Shown here: piece after piece, positions 15,237 to 23,772 of the stretch
How positions within the stretch are numbered: the first letter of the stretch is position 1
How the letters are laid out: each line of letters opens with the position of its first letter
Assembly: GCA_003858485.1 (NCBI GenBank)
Contig: RQYD01000010.1
Span: forward strand, 19,020 to 83,019
DNA: 64,000 nt
Reading direction: 5' to 3'
Source of the DNA: Clostridiales bacterium COT073_COT-073
Lineage (GTDB): Bacteria > Bacillota > Clostridia > Lachnospirales > Vallitaleaceae
Notes under the pieces: model-generated
What the model saw: only the letters and a program-made list of their open reading frames with translations
Told to the model about the DNA's origin: nothing
Database searches by the model: none
Made by a program: the position numbers and the translations under genes

Positions 15237-15811
15237 CCGAATATATTTTGCTCTTTATTGGTGCGATCTTTGTGCATAATGTTATTCTGACCAGATTTTT
15301 AGGGATTTGTCCGTTTTTGGGAGTTTCCAAAAAAATAGAAACTTCGATTGGGATGGGAATTGCGGTTACCTTTGTTATTACTCTGGCTTCAATTATTACT
15401 TATCTGGCTTATAATTTGATTTTAGTCAGCTTGGGGTTGGAATACCTCTATAATATTGTTTTTATTTTGGTTATTGCCTCATTGGTGCAATTGGTCGAAA
15501 TGATCATTCAAAAGACCAGTCCGGCACTTTATCAGGCTCTGGGTGTATACCTGCCATTAATCACCACTAATTGTGCAGTGCTGGGAGTAGCGGTAATCAA
15601 TATGCAGGAAAAATACAATTTGCTGAAGGCAACTGCTAACGGAGTTGGTACTGCTCTTGGTTTTTTTGTAGCGATTGTATTACTGGCCGGAATTCGAGAA
15701 AAAATTGAATATAATGATGTTCCGGAATCGTTTAAGGGATATCCGATTGTACTGGTGACTGCCGGACTGATGGCAATTGCTTTCTTTGGATTTACCGGTT
15801 TGATCAAATGA
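15233..15811 (+). CDS. rnfA: Rnf complex subunit A
   Basis: 192 residues, six predicted helices, paralogous to RnfE with opposite topology. LGICPFLG (about residue 23-30) and TNCAVLGVA (about 107-115) hold the two conserved cysteines expected to ligate the intramembrane [2Fe-2S] cluster shared with RnfE. The ATGA overlap with rnfE shows coupling. A 39-nt gap with GAAGGAGG precedes rnfB. Confidence 0.95.
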   Translation: MTEYILLFIGAIFVHNVILTRFLGICPFLGVSKKIETSIGMGIAVTFVITLASIITYLAYNLILVSLGLEYLYNIVFILVIASLVQLVEMIIQKTSPALYQALGVYLPLITTNCAVLGVAVINMQEKYNLLKATANGVGTALGFFVAIVLLAGIREKIEYNDVPESFKGYPIVLVTAGLMAIAFFGFTGLIK

Positions 15812-15850
15812 TAGCGAAAGGAAGGCTAATCGCATGAAGGAGGTTTATCA

Positions 15851-16708
15851 ATGAATGAAGTAATTACGACCATGTCCGTGATCGGCGGATTAGGTTTAGT
15901 ATTTGGAGCAGGATTGGGAGTGGCTTCTAAAGTATTTGCAGTTAAGGTGAATCCGTTGGTACCGGAGGTCAGAGAAGCGCTGCCTGGAGCAAATTGCGGC
16001 GCCTGCGGAAAGGCTGGTTGTGATGCCTATGCCAAAGCGATCGTTGAGGAGGGGGCACCGATTAATTTATGTCCGGTTGGCGGTGCTAAAACGCTGGAAC
16101 AAATTTCCAAAATCATGGGCATGGAAGCAGTGGCAGAGGCTAAAAAGGTGGCCTTTGTTCAGTGTAACGGATCTTGCCAAAATGCCAAAGAAAAATATCA
16201 ATATATTGGAATCACCAGTTGTGCAGATGCTGCCTATTTACCAGGTGGTGGGCCAAAAGCTTGTGAATATGGGTGCCTGGGTTTAGGCTCTTGTGTTAAA
16301 GCTTGTGAATTTGGAGCCATTGATATTGTAGATGGAATTGCGGTTATAAATCCGGAAAAATGTGTGGCCTGCGGTAAATGTGTAACAGCTTGCCCGAAAA
16401 AATTAATAGAAATCGTGCCGGATGATAAAAAAGTCCGGGTCCGCTGCCGTTCTCTGGCTAAAGGCAAGGAAGTGATGGATGCCTGTGCCGTTGGCTGTAT
16501 TGCTTGCAGTAAATGTGTGAAAGAATGTAAATTTGATGCTATTCATGTTGTCAATAATATTGCTCATGTCGATTATGACAAATGCAAACAATGCAATATG
16601 TGTGTCAAAGTTTGTCCGAAACAGGTCATTACTGAAAAAGTCCGGATCAAAAAAGCCAGTGCTCCGAAACCGCCGGTGGAAGAGTTGCCGCAAGTAAAAG
16701 AAGCATAA
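15851..16708 (+). CDS. rnfB: Rnf complex subunit B, ferredoxin-type entry subunit
   Basis: 285 residues. An N-terminal membrane helix (about 5-25) is followed by the RnfB-specific [4Fe-4S] motif ANCGACGKAGC...CP (about residues 49-80) and then an array of ferredoxin-like motifs: CEYGCLGLGSCVKAC, CVACGKCVTACP, CAVGCIACSKCVKEC and CKQCNMCVKVCP. At least five [4Fe-4S] clusters are predicted, as in acetogen and clostridial RnfB. It accepts electrons from reduced ferredoxin on the cytoplasmic side. Last gene of the operon, followed by a terminator. Confidence 0.96.
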   Translation: MNEVITTMSVIGGLGLVFGAGLGVASKVFAVKVNPLVPEVREALPGANCGACGKAGCDAYAKAIVEEGAPINLCPVGGAKTLEQISKIMGMEAVAEAKKVAFVQCNGSCQNAKEKYQYIGITSCADAAYLPGGGPKACEYGCLGLGSCVKACEFGAIDIVDGIAVINPEKCVACGKCVTACPKKLIEIVPDDKKVRVRCRSLAKGKEVMDACAVGCIACSKCVKECKFDAIHVVNNIAHVDYDKCKQCNMCVKVCPKQVITEKVRIKKASAPKPPVEELPQVKEA

Positions 16709-16734
16709 AAGAAAATAAAAGAAAATAAAAGAAT

Positions 16735-16780
16735 AGTGTTGGCAGTTGGACTTGCTCTATGGCTGACACTAATTTTTTTG
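16735..16780 (+). terminator. rnf operon terminator
   Basis: AGTGTTGGC (16735-16743) pairs with GGCTGACACT (16761-16770), including two G-U pairs, followed by AATTTTTTT. Confidence 0.75.
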
Positions 16781-17081
16781 GCTTAAAATCATATTACGGT
16801 TTTGATGATAAGACATTTTAAGGGCAGGGAAGTTAATTTTAAATATCATTATTCCGATACAATAATAACAAACTCAACTTTCCATAGTTTTCAGTATGTA
16901 TTCTGAATGGAGTACACAGCAAATTGTAAAAAGAATGCCAAAGGAATAGAAAGATAATTGCCTGGGGTAACAAGTGATGAATGGGCGCCGAACAGAAACA
17001 GAGTTTTAATGGGGAAATGTTACAAGACTAAATCAGAGAGTTGCGATTTGCTAAAAAAAGAACAACCAGATAGGAGGCAAA
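16781..17081. other. intergenic stretch after rnfB
   Basis: About 300 bp without a convincing gene. It holds AACTCAACTTTCC (16871-16883), an orphan left arm of repeat family A, and no clear sigma-A promoter for the next gene. Confidence 0.5.
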
Positions 17082-17648
17082 ATGAGAATTCAGTTAAATC
17101 AATGGATGGTGCCGGGCAGTGCGAAAATGTGGAAAAAAACAAATGATAAAAAAGCAATAAATCATAGTCATCCCTTTGCTCAAACAATGTCATTTAAAAA
17201 AGAAAACAGTGAAAATTCGTTTTGGCTGCCCCAAGTGCCGGCAGCAGAAGAAAATTCAATGTATTCACAATTAACCAAAAGCATGAAGGATGACTATAAA
17301 ACTAAAAAAGTTTTAAAGAAAATTGCCCGTGGGGAACAGTTAAATGAAGAAGAAATGGCTCATCTGGCAAAAATTGCACCGGAGGAAATCCAAAAAGCCA
17401 AAGCTGCCAGTCAAAGGCGAAAAGAAATTGAAAGACAAGTAGCCGCTGCTAAAACCAAGGATGAAGCCGAAAAAATATTGTTAATAGCCAAACAGGAAGC
17501 AATAGTTGCAGCTAACAGCAAATATTCCCAGGCTTATGGGGAATACCTGATGGAAGCAGTGAGCAAAGTAGAGGAGAAGTATCGTCAGGGCAAGTCATTG
17601 GGTGGGGAAGAGCCAGAATCGTCCACCGGCTTGGATATCCGGGTCTGA
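17082..17648 (+). CDS. hypothetical helical cytosolic protein
   Basis: 188 residues, no family recognised. AGGAGG sits 5 nt before the ATG and composition is protein-like, so I regard it as a real gene. The first about 60 residues are polar and probably disordered. From about residue 70 the sequence is almost entirely charged helix (KKVLKKIARGEQLNEEEM, then long stretches rich in Ala, Glu and Lys) and should form a coiled coil. There is no signal peptide or membrane segment. It is followed by a strong terminator. It stands alone between rnf and EF-G, and the context gives no role. Confidence 0.65.
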   Translation: MRIQLNQWMVPGSAKMWKKTNDKKAINHSHPFAQTMSFKKENSENSFWLPQVPAAEENSMYSQLTKSMKDDYKTKKVLKKIARGEQLNEEEMAHLAKIAPEEIQKAKAASQRRKEIERQVAAAKTKDEAEKILLIAKQEAIVAANSKYSQAYGEYLMEAVSKVEEKYRQGKSLGGEEPESSTGLDIRV

Positions 17649-17672
17649 GATATAAAACAGAATTTGGTAATT

Positions 17673-17716
17673 AAAAAAAATAGCTTGATAATGTTTATTA
17701 TGAAGCTATTTTTTTA
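17673..17716 (+). terminator. terminator after hypothetical gene
   Basis: AAAAAATAGCTT (17675-17686) pairs with AAGCTATTTTTTT (17703-17715). The A-run/T-run layout makes it potentially bidirectional. Confidence 0.8.
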
Positions 17717-17988
17717 ACATTTTTTATTAAAAAATGATTTTGGAAAAAGGATATTGCTTTTTGAGAACGAATATTATACTATATTACTAAAAAATAGTAA
17801 AAAATATTTTTAAAGTCATAATATTTACCAATGGATTTTTGGTAAATCACAAAATGCACTTATTTATTTTAAATGAAATTTGCAGGACTGTTTCCGGTTT
17901 ATCTATCATTCTTATGATTGGGAAAGACAATAGCAAAATCATTTAAAATTAAGAGATTTTAACATTATAGAATTGGAGGACGTACAAT
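17717..17988. other. leader region of the EF-G-like gene
   Basis: AT-rich. A TATACT box with a weak -35 lies near 17760-17785. A perfect hairpin ATTTACCAA/TTGGTAAAT lies at about 17824-17848. I recognise neither as a known regulatory RNA. Confidence 0.35.
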
Positions 17989-20073
17989 ATGAAAATTTAT
18001 GCAACTGAGAACATCCGAAACATTGCGTTATTGGGTCATGGCAACAGCGGTAAGACCACCCTTGCGGAAGCCATGGCTTATGTATCAGGTCTTACCAAAA
18101 GACAAGGAAATGTAGCTGACGGCAACACCATTTCAGACTTTGACAAAGAAGAAATTAAGCGGAAAATTTCGATTAGTGCGTCTTTAATTCCAATTGAATG
18201 GAAAAATAATAAATTTAATATTTTAGATACTCCCGGTTATTTTGACTTTGCCGGTGAAGCCAAACAAGCAGTGCGGGTGGCGGATTCGGCCATTATTGTG
18301 ATAAATGGTAAATCCGGTGTGGAAGTAGGCACCGAAAAGGCATGGGAATATGCCGAAGAAATGAATGTGGCGAAGATGATTTATGTATCCGGCATGGATG
18401 ATGAACATGCCAATTTATCAAAAGTATTGGAACAGTTGAAAGAGATTTTTGGAAAATCAATTGCGCCAATTCAGGTTCCGATTTATGAAAATGAAAAGTT
18501 TGTTGGCTTTGTCAATGTTGCTAAGATGGAAGCCAGACGTTTTGTTAATAATAAAGTAGAAACTGCTCCGATTCCGGAAGGAATGGATGATTTAATTGCT
18601 CCGGCCAGAGAAATGATTTTAGAAGCGGTAGCCGAAACCGACGAAGTTTTAATGGAAAAATATTTTAATGGTGAGGAATTTACTTTGGAAGAAATTCAGG
18701 AAGCCATTCATAAGGGGGTTATGGAGCGAACTTTAGTGCCGGTGCTGTGTGGTGACAGCATTAAGACCACCGGTGTCACGGTTTTATTAAATGCAATTGA
18801 AAAATATTTGCCAAATCCGGTGGAAGAAAATCCAACAGTGAAAGCAACTGATTTGGCAACCAAAGAAGAAATTGATGTTGCCTGTGACCCCAAAGACCCG
18901 GTATCGACTTTTGTTTTTAAAACCATTGTCGATCCATATGTTGGCCGGATCTCCTTATTCCGGGTGTATTCCGGTACCATTAAAAAAGAGGCAGCTTTGT
19001 ATAACAGCCGTCAGGGCAATACCGAAAAGATTACCCGCTTATATACCTTGAGCGGTAAAGAACAGGTTGAAGTTGATGAACTCCATGCCGGAGATATTGG
19101 CGCTTTTGTCAAGCTGGAAAATGTAAAAGTTGGTGATACCTTGTGCAGCGAAAAGAGAAAAGTCCGGTTTAAGGGAGTGGATTATCCGGAGTCCCTGGCA
19201 TACCGGGCAATCAAACCAAAGAGCAAGGGTGATGAAGATAAGATCGGTGCAGGCTTAGCCCGATTGATGGAAGAAGATCCAACCATTAAGTTAGTCTTAG
19301 ATAAAGAAAACAGACAAGAACTTCTCTATGGTGTTGGTGGACAGCATTTGGAGATCATTGTCAGTAAGCTGGCCAGCAAATACAATGTTCAGGTGGAACT
19401 GGCCAATCCGAAAATTCCATATCGGGAAACCATCCGCAAAAAAGTTCAGGTTCAGGGTCGGCATAAAAAGCAATCCGGTGGTCATGGCCAATTTGGTGAT
19501 GTTATTATGGTCTTTGAGCCATCCGGAAATCAAGAAGTGCCATTTGAATTTTTTGAAGAAGTATTTGGCGGTTCAGTTCCGAAAAACTACTTCCCGGCAG
19601 TGGAGAAAGGCCTGGAAGAATCGGTACAGACCGGTATTTTAGCAGGCTATCCGGTAGTGGGAATCAAAGCAACTTTAATTGATGGTTCTTACCATCCGGT
19701 TGATTCTTCAGAAATGGCCTTTAAGATTGCCACCACTATTGCCTTTAAAGAAGCAATGAAACAGGCTAATCCGGTATTATTAGAACCAATTGCCAAAGTT
19801 AAGGTAACAGTGCCGGATGAATATATGGGCGATATCATGGGTGATATGACCAAACGCCGTGGTCGGATTTTGGGAATGACACCGGTTAAGGGCAAGCAGG
19901 AAGTAGAAGCAGAAGTGCCATATGCGGAACTTTATGAGTATTCCACTGATCTACGTTCCATGACGCAGGGACGTGGCCTTTATACTCTGGCCTTTGAAAG
20001 ATATCAGGAGGCACCGAAAGAGGTACAGGATAAAGTCATTCAAGAGCGCGAAAAGGAAAAAGGAAAAGAATAA
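17989..20073 (+). CDS. EF-G-like translational GTPase (second-type EF-G)
   Basis: 694 residues with all EF-G domains: GTPase (1 to about 270), domain II (about 290-375), domains III to V. The nucleotide motifs differ from canonical EF-G: the P-loop is GHGNSGKTT instead of AHxDAGKTT, G3 is DTPGYFDF instead of DTPGHVDF, and G4 is SGMDDE in place of NKxD. The switch I region reads SDFDKEEIKRKISI. These features mark the 'EF-G-like protein' subfamily often called FusA2/EF-G2, found beside the true fusA in many Clostridia. Members have weak or specialised roles in translocation or recycling. It is not a TetM-type protein. It is not near rpsL/rpsG/tuf, again unlike the housekeeping fusA. TTGGAGG precedes the ATG and a terminator follows. 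Confidence 0.9.
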   Translation: MKIYATENIRNIALLGHGNSGKTTLAEAMAYVSGLTKRQGNVADGNTISDFDKEEIKRKISISASLIPIEWKNNKFNILDTPGYFDFAGEAKQAVRVADSAIIVINGKSGVEVGTEKAWEYAEEMNVAKMIYVSGMDDEHANLSKVLEQLKEIFGKSIAPIQVPIYENEKFVGFVNVAKMEARRFVNNKVETAPIPEGMDDLIAPAREMILEAVAETDEVLMEKYFNGEEFTLEEIQEAIHKGVMERTLVPVLCGDSIKTTGVTVLLNAIEKYLPNPVEENPTVKATDLATKEEIDVACDPKDPVSTFVFKTIVDPYVGRISLFRVYSGTIKKEAALYNSRQGNTEKITRLYTLSGKEQVEVDELHAGDIGAFVKLENVKVGDTLCSEKRKVRFKGVDYPESLAYRAIKPKSKGDEDKIGAGLARLMEEDPTIKLVLDKENRQELLYGVGGQHLEIIVSKLASKYNVQVELANPKIPYRETIRKKVQVQGRHKKQSGGHGQFGDVIMVFEPSGNQEVPFEFFEEVFGGSVPKNYFPAVEKGLEESVQTGILAGYPVVGIKATLIDGSYHPVDSSEMAFKIATTIAFKEAMKQANPVLLEPIAKVKVTVPDEYMGDIMGDMTKRRGRILGMTPVKGKQEVEAEVPYAELYEYSTDLRSMTQGRGLYTLAFERYQEAPKEVQDKVIQEREKEKGKE

Positions 20074-20087
20074 TTAATATAAAGAGG

Positions 20088-20128
20088 AGCTGCTGCCTGA
20101 TGTTTGGTCACTGGGCAGTAGCTTTTTT
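20088..20128 (+). terminator. terminator after EF-G-like gene
   Basis: AGCTGCTGCC (20088-20097) pairs with GGCAGTAGCT (20114-20123; one G-U), followed by TTTTTT. Confidence 0.85.
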
Positions 20129-20141
20129 GATGGCTTTAACA

Positions 20142-20170
20142 TTGACAAACTGTCTTCCGGCCGTTACAAT
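20142..20170 (+). promoter_or_regulatory. promoter upstream of the lipoprotein gene
   Basis: TTGACA (20142-20147), 17-bp spacer, TACAAT (20165-20170). The leader to the ATG at 20449 is about 270 nt. It contains a GGCAT/ATGCC hairpin and an imperfect direct repeat of GTGGAGAAAGC (near 20224 and 20361), but no convincing gene. Confidence 0.65.
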
Positions 20171-20448
20171 AGTAAAAAATGCTTTATTATTTTTGGGCAT
20201 GAGGCAATGCCGCTTTTTCAGCAGGTGGAGAAAGCAGGAAACAACTGAGCCAGGCTGCATATTCAGGTAGAAAGGCCTGATCAAGTTAATAAATGACGAA
20301 AAAGCAATTTTACATAACAAGCCGAAAAAGGCAGTGGTATTGCATAATTTTATGCAGTAAGTGGAGAAAGCGGAGCAGGATAAAGCCCAAAATGGTGGGG
20401 CAAAAGTTGAATTATAAAGAAAGAATGAGAATTTCAGGGAGGTATAAA

Positions 20449-21360
20449 ATGAAAAAGAGAAGAATGATGTGGCTGATGGTGATCATGCTTTTAAGCAGCA
20501 TTTTGGCAGGCTGTTCCTTACTTCCAGGTGGCAATTCAGGTAAGAAGGCTGAATCAGAGGCAAAGGTCAGGGAAGATCATAGCAAAGCAGACAAGCAAGA
20601 CAATAATGAAGATAACAGCCAAGATAGCAAGGATGATGCTGACCAGGATAAAGAAGAAGACCAAAAGCAGGATACGAATAAGCCAAAAAAGGAAGATAAA
20701 ATAGTAAAAAAAGAAAAGAAAACCCTGAATCAGGAAAATCTAAAAAAAGAAAAGGGCTTAGACCAAAACGATAAAATAGAAGAAAACGATTCCAAGAGTA
20801 AAAAGAGCAAAGCTGATGCCAAAAAAGAAAAGGCTACCAAAGCTAAAACCAAAAAAATGGATGAAGTTTACAGAGCTTATCTGGAAAGATTGGGTGAGAA
20901 TATAGTCAGTACAACACAGCAAGTCCGTTTTGATAATGGTGGACGTTATACTATTGAATTTCGACAATATCAAAAGGAATCGGAGTATATGGGTATGTAT
21001 GATCACCTGCATATATTGATTTTTTATAATAGTGAAAACCAGATCACATCCGTTCATAAGATTTTTGAAAATCAAAGTGAAGAGATCCTGGATTTGTCAA
21101 AGGCCGGTGAAATTTTAATTTTGCCGCGGGAGGAAGCCATTCGCCAGATTGAAGACCGGATTGCCGAGATGACCAAAGCACCAAAAGCCGGTGAGGAAAG
21201 GAATTTTACTTTTGAGCATGAGTGGCTGTATCAGCCGGAAGCCGAATATGCCCTGGTGATGGAGATGCTATGTTATGAGTGGCTGGAGTTTTATGCTTAT
21301 GAAATAGATGAAAACAAGATCGAGCCAATGGTCTTTTATTCGGACTGGATCGGACATTAA
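20449..21360 (+). CDS. putative lipoprotein with long charged linker
   Basis: 303 residues from the ATG at 20449, which has AGGGAGG at 20436-20442; the frame extends upstream to 20293 but that part is not protein-like. A lipoprotein signal peptide (MKKRRMMWLMVIMLLSS) ends in the lipobox LAGC, so the mature protein should be lipid-anchored on the outside of the membrane. Residues about 30-135 are a low-complexity Lys/Glu/Asp/Gln linker. The C-terminal domain (about 140-303, mixed alpha/beta) is unrecognised and acidic. A 64-nt gap leads to nfnA, so co-transcription is possible, but a shared function is not evident. Confidence 0.75.
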   Translation: MKKRRMMWLMVIMLLSSILAGCSLLPGGNSGKKAESEAKVREDHSKADKQDNNEDNSQDSKDDADQDKEEDQKQDTNKPKKEDKIVKKEKKTLNQENLKKEKGLDQNDKIEENDSKSKKSKADAKKEKATKAKTKKMDEVYRAYLERLGENIVSTTQQVRFDNGGRYTIEFRQYQKESEYMGMYDHLHILIFYNSENQITSVHKIFENQSEEILDLSKAGEILILPREEAIRQIEDRIAEMTKAPKAGEERNFTFEHEWLYQPEAEYALVMEMLCYEWLEFYAYEIDENKIEPMVFYSDWIGH

Positions 21361-21424
21361 AAATAAGCCGGGCCTATAAAAAAGTGAAGAAAAGCCGGGC
21401 AGAGAAATTGAGATTGGAGAAACT

Positions 21425-22240
21425 ATGTACAAAATTGTAGAAAAGCAAAAGAAAAGTGAATTGGTTGATTTGATTAAGGTTGAGGCGCCATTTGTGGCTA
21501 AGCGTTGTCAGCCTGGCCAGTTTGTGATCATTATTCCCAAAGCTGATGGCGAGCGGGTGCCGCTGACGATTGTTGATGCTGACAAAGAAAGCGGTTTAAT
21601 TACTTTAATTTATCAGGTAGTTGGCCGGTCAACTCAGGAGTTGGCTTTGCTAAATGAAGGGGATATGATCCAGGAGGTGGCCGGTCCGATGGGGCAGCCA
21701 TCTCAGCTTCATGCTCAAAAACGAGTACTGGGAATTGCCGGTGGGGTTGGTGCTGCCCCTCTTTATCCGCAGCTGCGTGAATTAAAAAAACGCGGGGTGG
21801 CAGTTGATGTGATCATTGGTGCCAGAACCAGGGAGCTGCTTTTGCTGGAAGATGATTTTCGGGCATTTGCTGATCAGGTGTATTTGGTGACCAATGATGG
21901 TTCGGCCGGTAAAACTGGTTTCGTGACCGATGTTTTAAAAGAATTGCTGGCTGAGGGCTGGGAATATGATGAAGTCATTGCTATTGGACCACTGATCATG
22001 ATGAAATCAGTGGTCGATATAACAAAGCCAATTAATTTAAAAACAGCCGTATCACTTAATCCGATCATGATCGATGGTACCGGGATGTGCGGCTGTTGCC
22101 GGGTTAAAGTAGATGGCAAAACCAAATTTTCCTGTGTTGATGGGCCGGATTTTGATGGATTTTTGGTTGAATTTGATGAATTAATGCAAAGACAGGGCTT
22201 TTTTAAAGAAGAGGAACATCGCTGCAGACTGGGGGGTTAG
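21425..22240 (+). CDS. nfnA: NfnA, FAD/[2Fe-2S] subunit of NADH-dependent ferredoxin:NADP+ oxidoreductase
   Basis: 271 residues of the ferredoxin-NADP reductase fold. The FAD motif is RVPLT (about 39-43), the NAD-binding segment GIAGGVGAAPLYP (about 100-112), and the C-terminal [2Fe-2S] ligands lie in GTGMCGCCR and FSCVDGPDFDG (about 219-242). Alone this resembles PyrK or SudB, but the immediate downstream gltA-like gene (1-nt gap) identifies the NfnAB pair. The enzyme couples NADH and reduced ferredoxin oxidation to reduction of two NADP+ by flavin-based bifurcation/confurcation in the cytosol. TTGGAG precedes the ATG. Functionally it complements Rnf 5 kb upstream. Confidence 0.88.
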   Translation: MYKIVEKQKKSELVDLIKVEAPFVAKRCQPGQFVIIIPKADGERVPLTIVDADKESGLITLIYQVVGRSTQELALLNEGDMIQEVAGPMGQPSQLHAQKRVLGIAGGVGAAPLYPQLRELKKRGVAVDVIIGARTRELLLLEDDFRAFADQVYLVTNDGSAGKTGFVTDVLKELLAEGWEYDEVIAIGPLIMMKSVVDITKPINLKTAVSLNPIMIDGTGMCGCCRVKVDGKTKFSCVDGPDFDGFLVEFDELMQRQGFFKEEEHRCRLGG

Positions 22241-22241
22241 G

Positions 22242-23645
22242 ATGGTTAATAAATCAAAGCAAAAGGTGGCAATGCCGGAACAGGAACCGGCTGTCCGCAA
22301 TCAGAATTTTGAAGAAGTAAGCCTGGGCTATACTTTGGAAATGGCTATGGAAGAAGCGGCGCGCTGCTTAAATTGCAGGCATAAACCCTGTGTTGGCGGT
22401 TGTCCGGTTAATGTACCGATTCCCGAGTTTATTGAAGCATTGGCGAAAGGTGAGGTCCAGGCAGCGTATCAGGTAATTGCTGCTCAAAATCGCCTGCCCG
22501 GTATTACCGGCCGGGTCTGCCCGCAGGAAACACAGTGTGAGCAGCTATGTGTACGTGGAAAAAATGGAGAAGCGGTGGCCATTGGCCGTTTGGAGCGATT
22601 TGTGGCCGATTATGTCAGAGAGCAGAATTTAACTGCCAAGCCGGAAATCATAAAGAATGGAATCAAAGTGGCAGTGGTTGGCTCCGGTCCGGCCGGAATC
22701 ACCTGTGCCAATGAACTGGCTCAAAAAGGTTATGAAGTAACCTTGTTTGAAGCCTTGCATGAGCTGGGAGGAGTCCTGGTTTATGGTATTCCTGAATTCC
22801 GGCTGCCCAAAAGTCTGGTTAAATATGAGATCAATAAGATATTGGAGATGGGAGTAACTGTCCATAAGAATGTGATCGTTGGTCAATCGCTGTTGTTTGA
22901 GGATTTATTTGGTGAGGGATATCAAGCAATCTTTATTGGCAGTGGTGCGGGATTGCCGCGCTTTATGGATATTCCGGGTGAATCCTTAAACGGCGTGTAT
23001 TCGGCCAATGAATTTTTAACCAGGGTCAATTTAATGAAGGCTTATCAGCGCAATAAAATCGGCACACCGATTAAAACTGGTGATAAAGTGGCGGTGGTTG
23101 GTGGCGGTAATGTGGCAATGGATGCGGCCAGAACGGCCAAGCGCCTGGGAGCCGGAGAAGTATCGATTATTTATCGGCGCTCAGAAGCGGAGTTACCGGC
23201 TCGGGCTGAAGAAATTCATCATGCCCGTGAAGAAGGCATTATCTTTCGACTACTGGCCAATCCGGTCCGAATTTTGGGAGATGACCGGGATGGCAAGGTG
23301 ACTGGCCTGGAGATCATCCATATGCAGTTGGCAGAAGCTGACAGCAGCGGCCGCCGCCGACCGGTAGCGATTCCGGAATCAGAGGAAATTCTGCCCATGG
23401 ACAGTGTGATCATTGCCATTGGGCAAACGCCCAATCCGATCATTAAAAGAGCTGAGCCGGAGCTTGATACCAATCGGCATGGCTGCATCATCATTGACGA
23501 AGCTACTTGCATGACTAATATGGAAAATATTTATGCCGGCGGAGATGTGGTTACCGGTGCGGCCACCGTTATTTTAGCCATGGGTGCTGGCAAGAAGGCA
23601 GCTGCGGAGATCGATAAAAAGCTGAACGGCCAAGCCGGCAGATAG
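22242..23645 (+). CDS. nfnB: NfnB, GltA-like FAD/[4Fe-4S] subunit
   Basis: 467 residues, homologous to the small subunit of NADPH glutamate synthase. The N-terminal Fe-S region contains CLNCRHKPCVGGCP (about 41-54) and CPQETQCEQLC. The first dinucleotide fold is VVGSGPAGITCANELA (about 145-160), the second VVGGGNVAMDAARTA (about 284-298), and the C-terminal FAD motif is IYAGGDVVTGAATVI. With NfnA it forms the bifurcating transhydrogenase; NADP(H) and ferredoxin react here. A stand-alone glutamate synthase role is unlikely because there is no large gltB subunit nearby. A diverged copy of its 3' end follows directly. Confidence 0.88.
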   Translation: MVNKSKQKVAMPEQEPAVRNQNFEEVSLGYTLEMAMEEAARCLNCRHKPCVGGCPVNVPIPEFIEALAKGEVQAAYQVIAAQNRLPGITGRVCPQETQCEQLCVRGKNGEAVAIGRLERFVADYVREQNLTAKPEIIKNGIKVAVVGSGPAGITCANELAQKGYEVTLFEALHELGGVLVYGIPEFRLPKSLVKYEINKILEMGVTVHKNVIVGQSLLFEDLFGEGYQAIFIGSGAGLPRFMDIPGESLNGVYSANEFLTRVNLMKAYQRNKIGTPIKTGDKVAVVGGGNVAMDAARTAKRLGAGEVSIIYRRSEAELPARAEEIHHAREEGIIFRLLANPVRILGDDRDGKVTGLEIIHMQLAEADSSGRRRPVAIPESEEILPMDSVIIAIGQTPNPIIKRAEPELDTNRHGCIIIDEATCMTNMENIYAGGDVVTGAATVILAMGAGKKAAAEIDKKLNGQAGR

Positions 23646-23684
23646 AATTTACAGAGAGATGGCCTGGTGATGAGAGAAGCTAAT

Positions 23685-23751
23685 GAAGGCGGCCGTGGAG
23701 AGTGGTAAAAAGCTGAGCAATCAAGCTGGCAAATAGAATTTACAGAGAAAT
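23685..23751 (+). repeat. diverged tandem copy of the nfnB 3' end
   Basis: This stretch aligns without gaps, at a fixed offset of 91 bp, to 23594-23660, which covers the last codons, stop and trailer of nfnB. Shared blocks include GAAGGC, TAAAAAGCTGA and TAGAATTTACAGAGA. The copy still ends in a stop preceded by QAGK-like codons but has no start. It is the relic of an old 91-bp tandem duplication. Confidence 0.85.
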
Positions 23752-23772
23752 GATATGGAGATGGGAGAACCA

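Noticed and set aside
16958..17146. 62-codon frame upstream of the hypothetical gene at 17082
   Set aside because: No ribosome site, overlaps the better-supported start at 17082 in another frame, and has random-like composition.
17989..20073. Tetracycline-resistance TetM-like protein
   Set aside because: The GTPase and C-terminal motifs are those of the EF-G-like subfamily, not of ribosomal protection proteins.
20293..20448. N-terminal extension of the lipoprotein
   Set aside because: The ATG at 20449 has a strong Shine-Dalgarno and starts a proper lipoprotein signal; the upstream frame would bury it.
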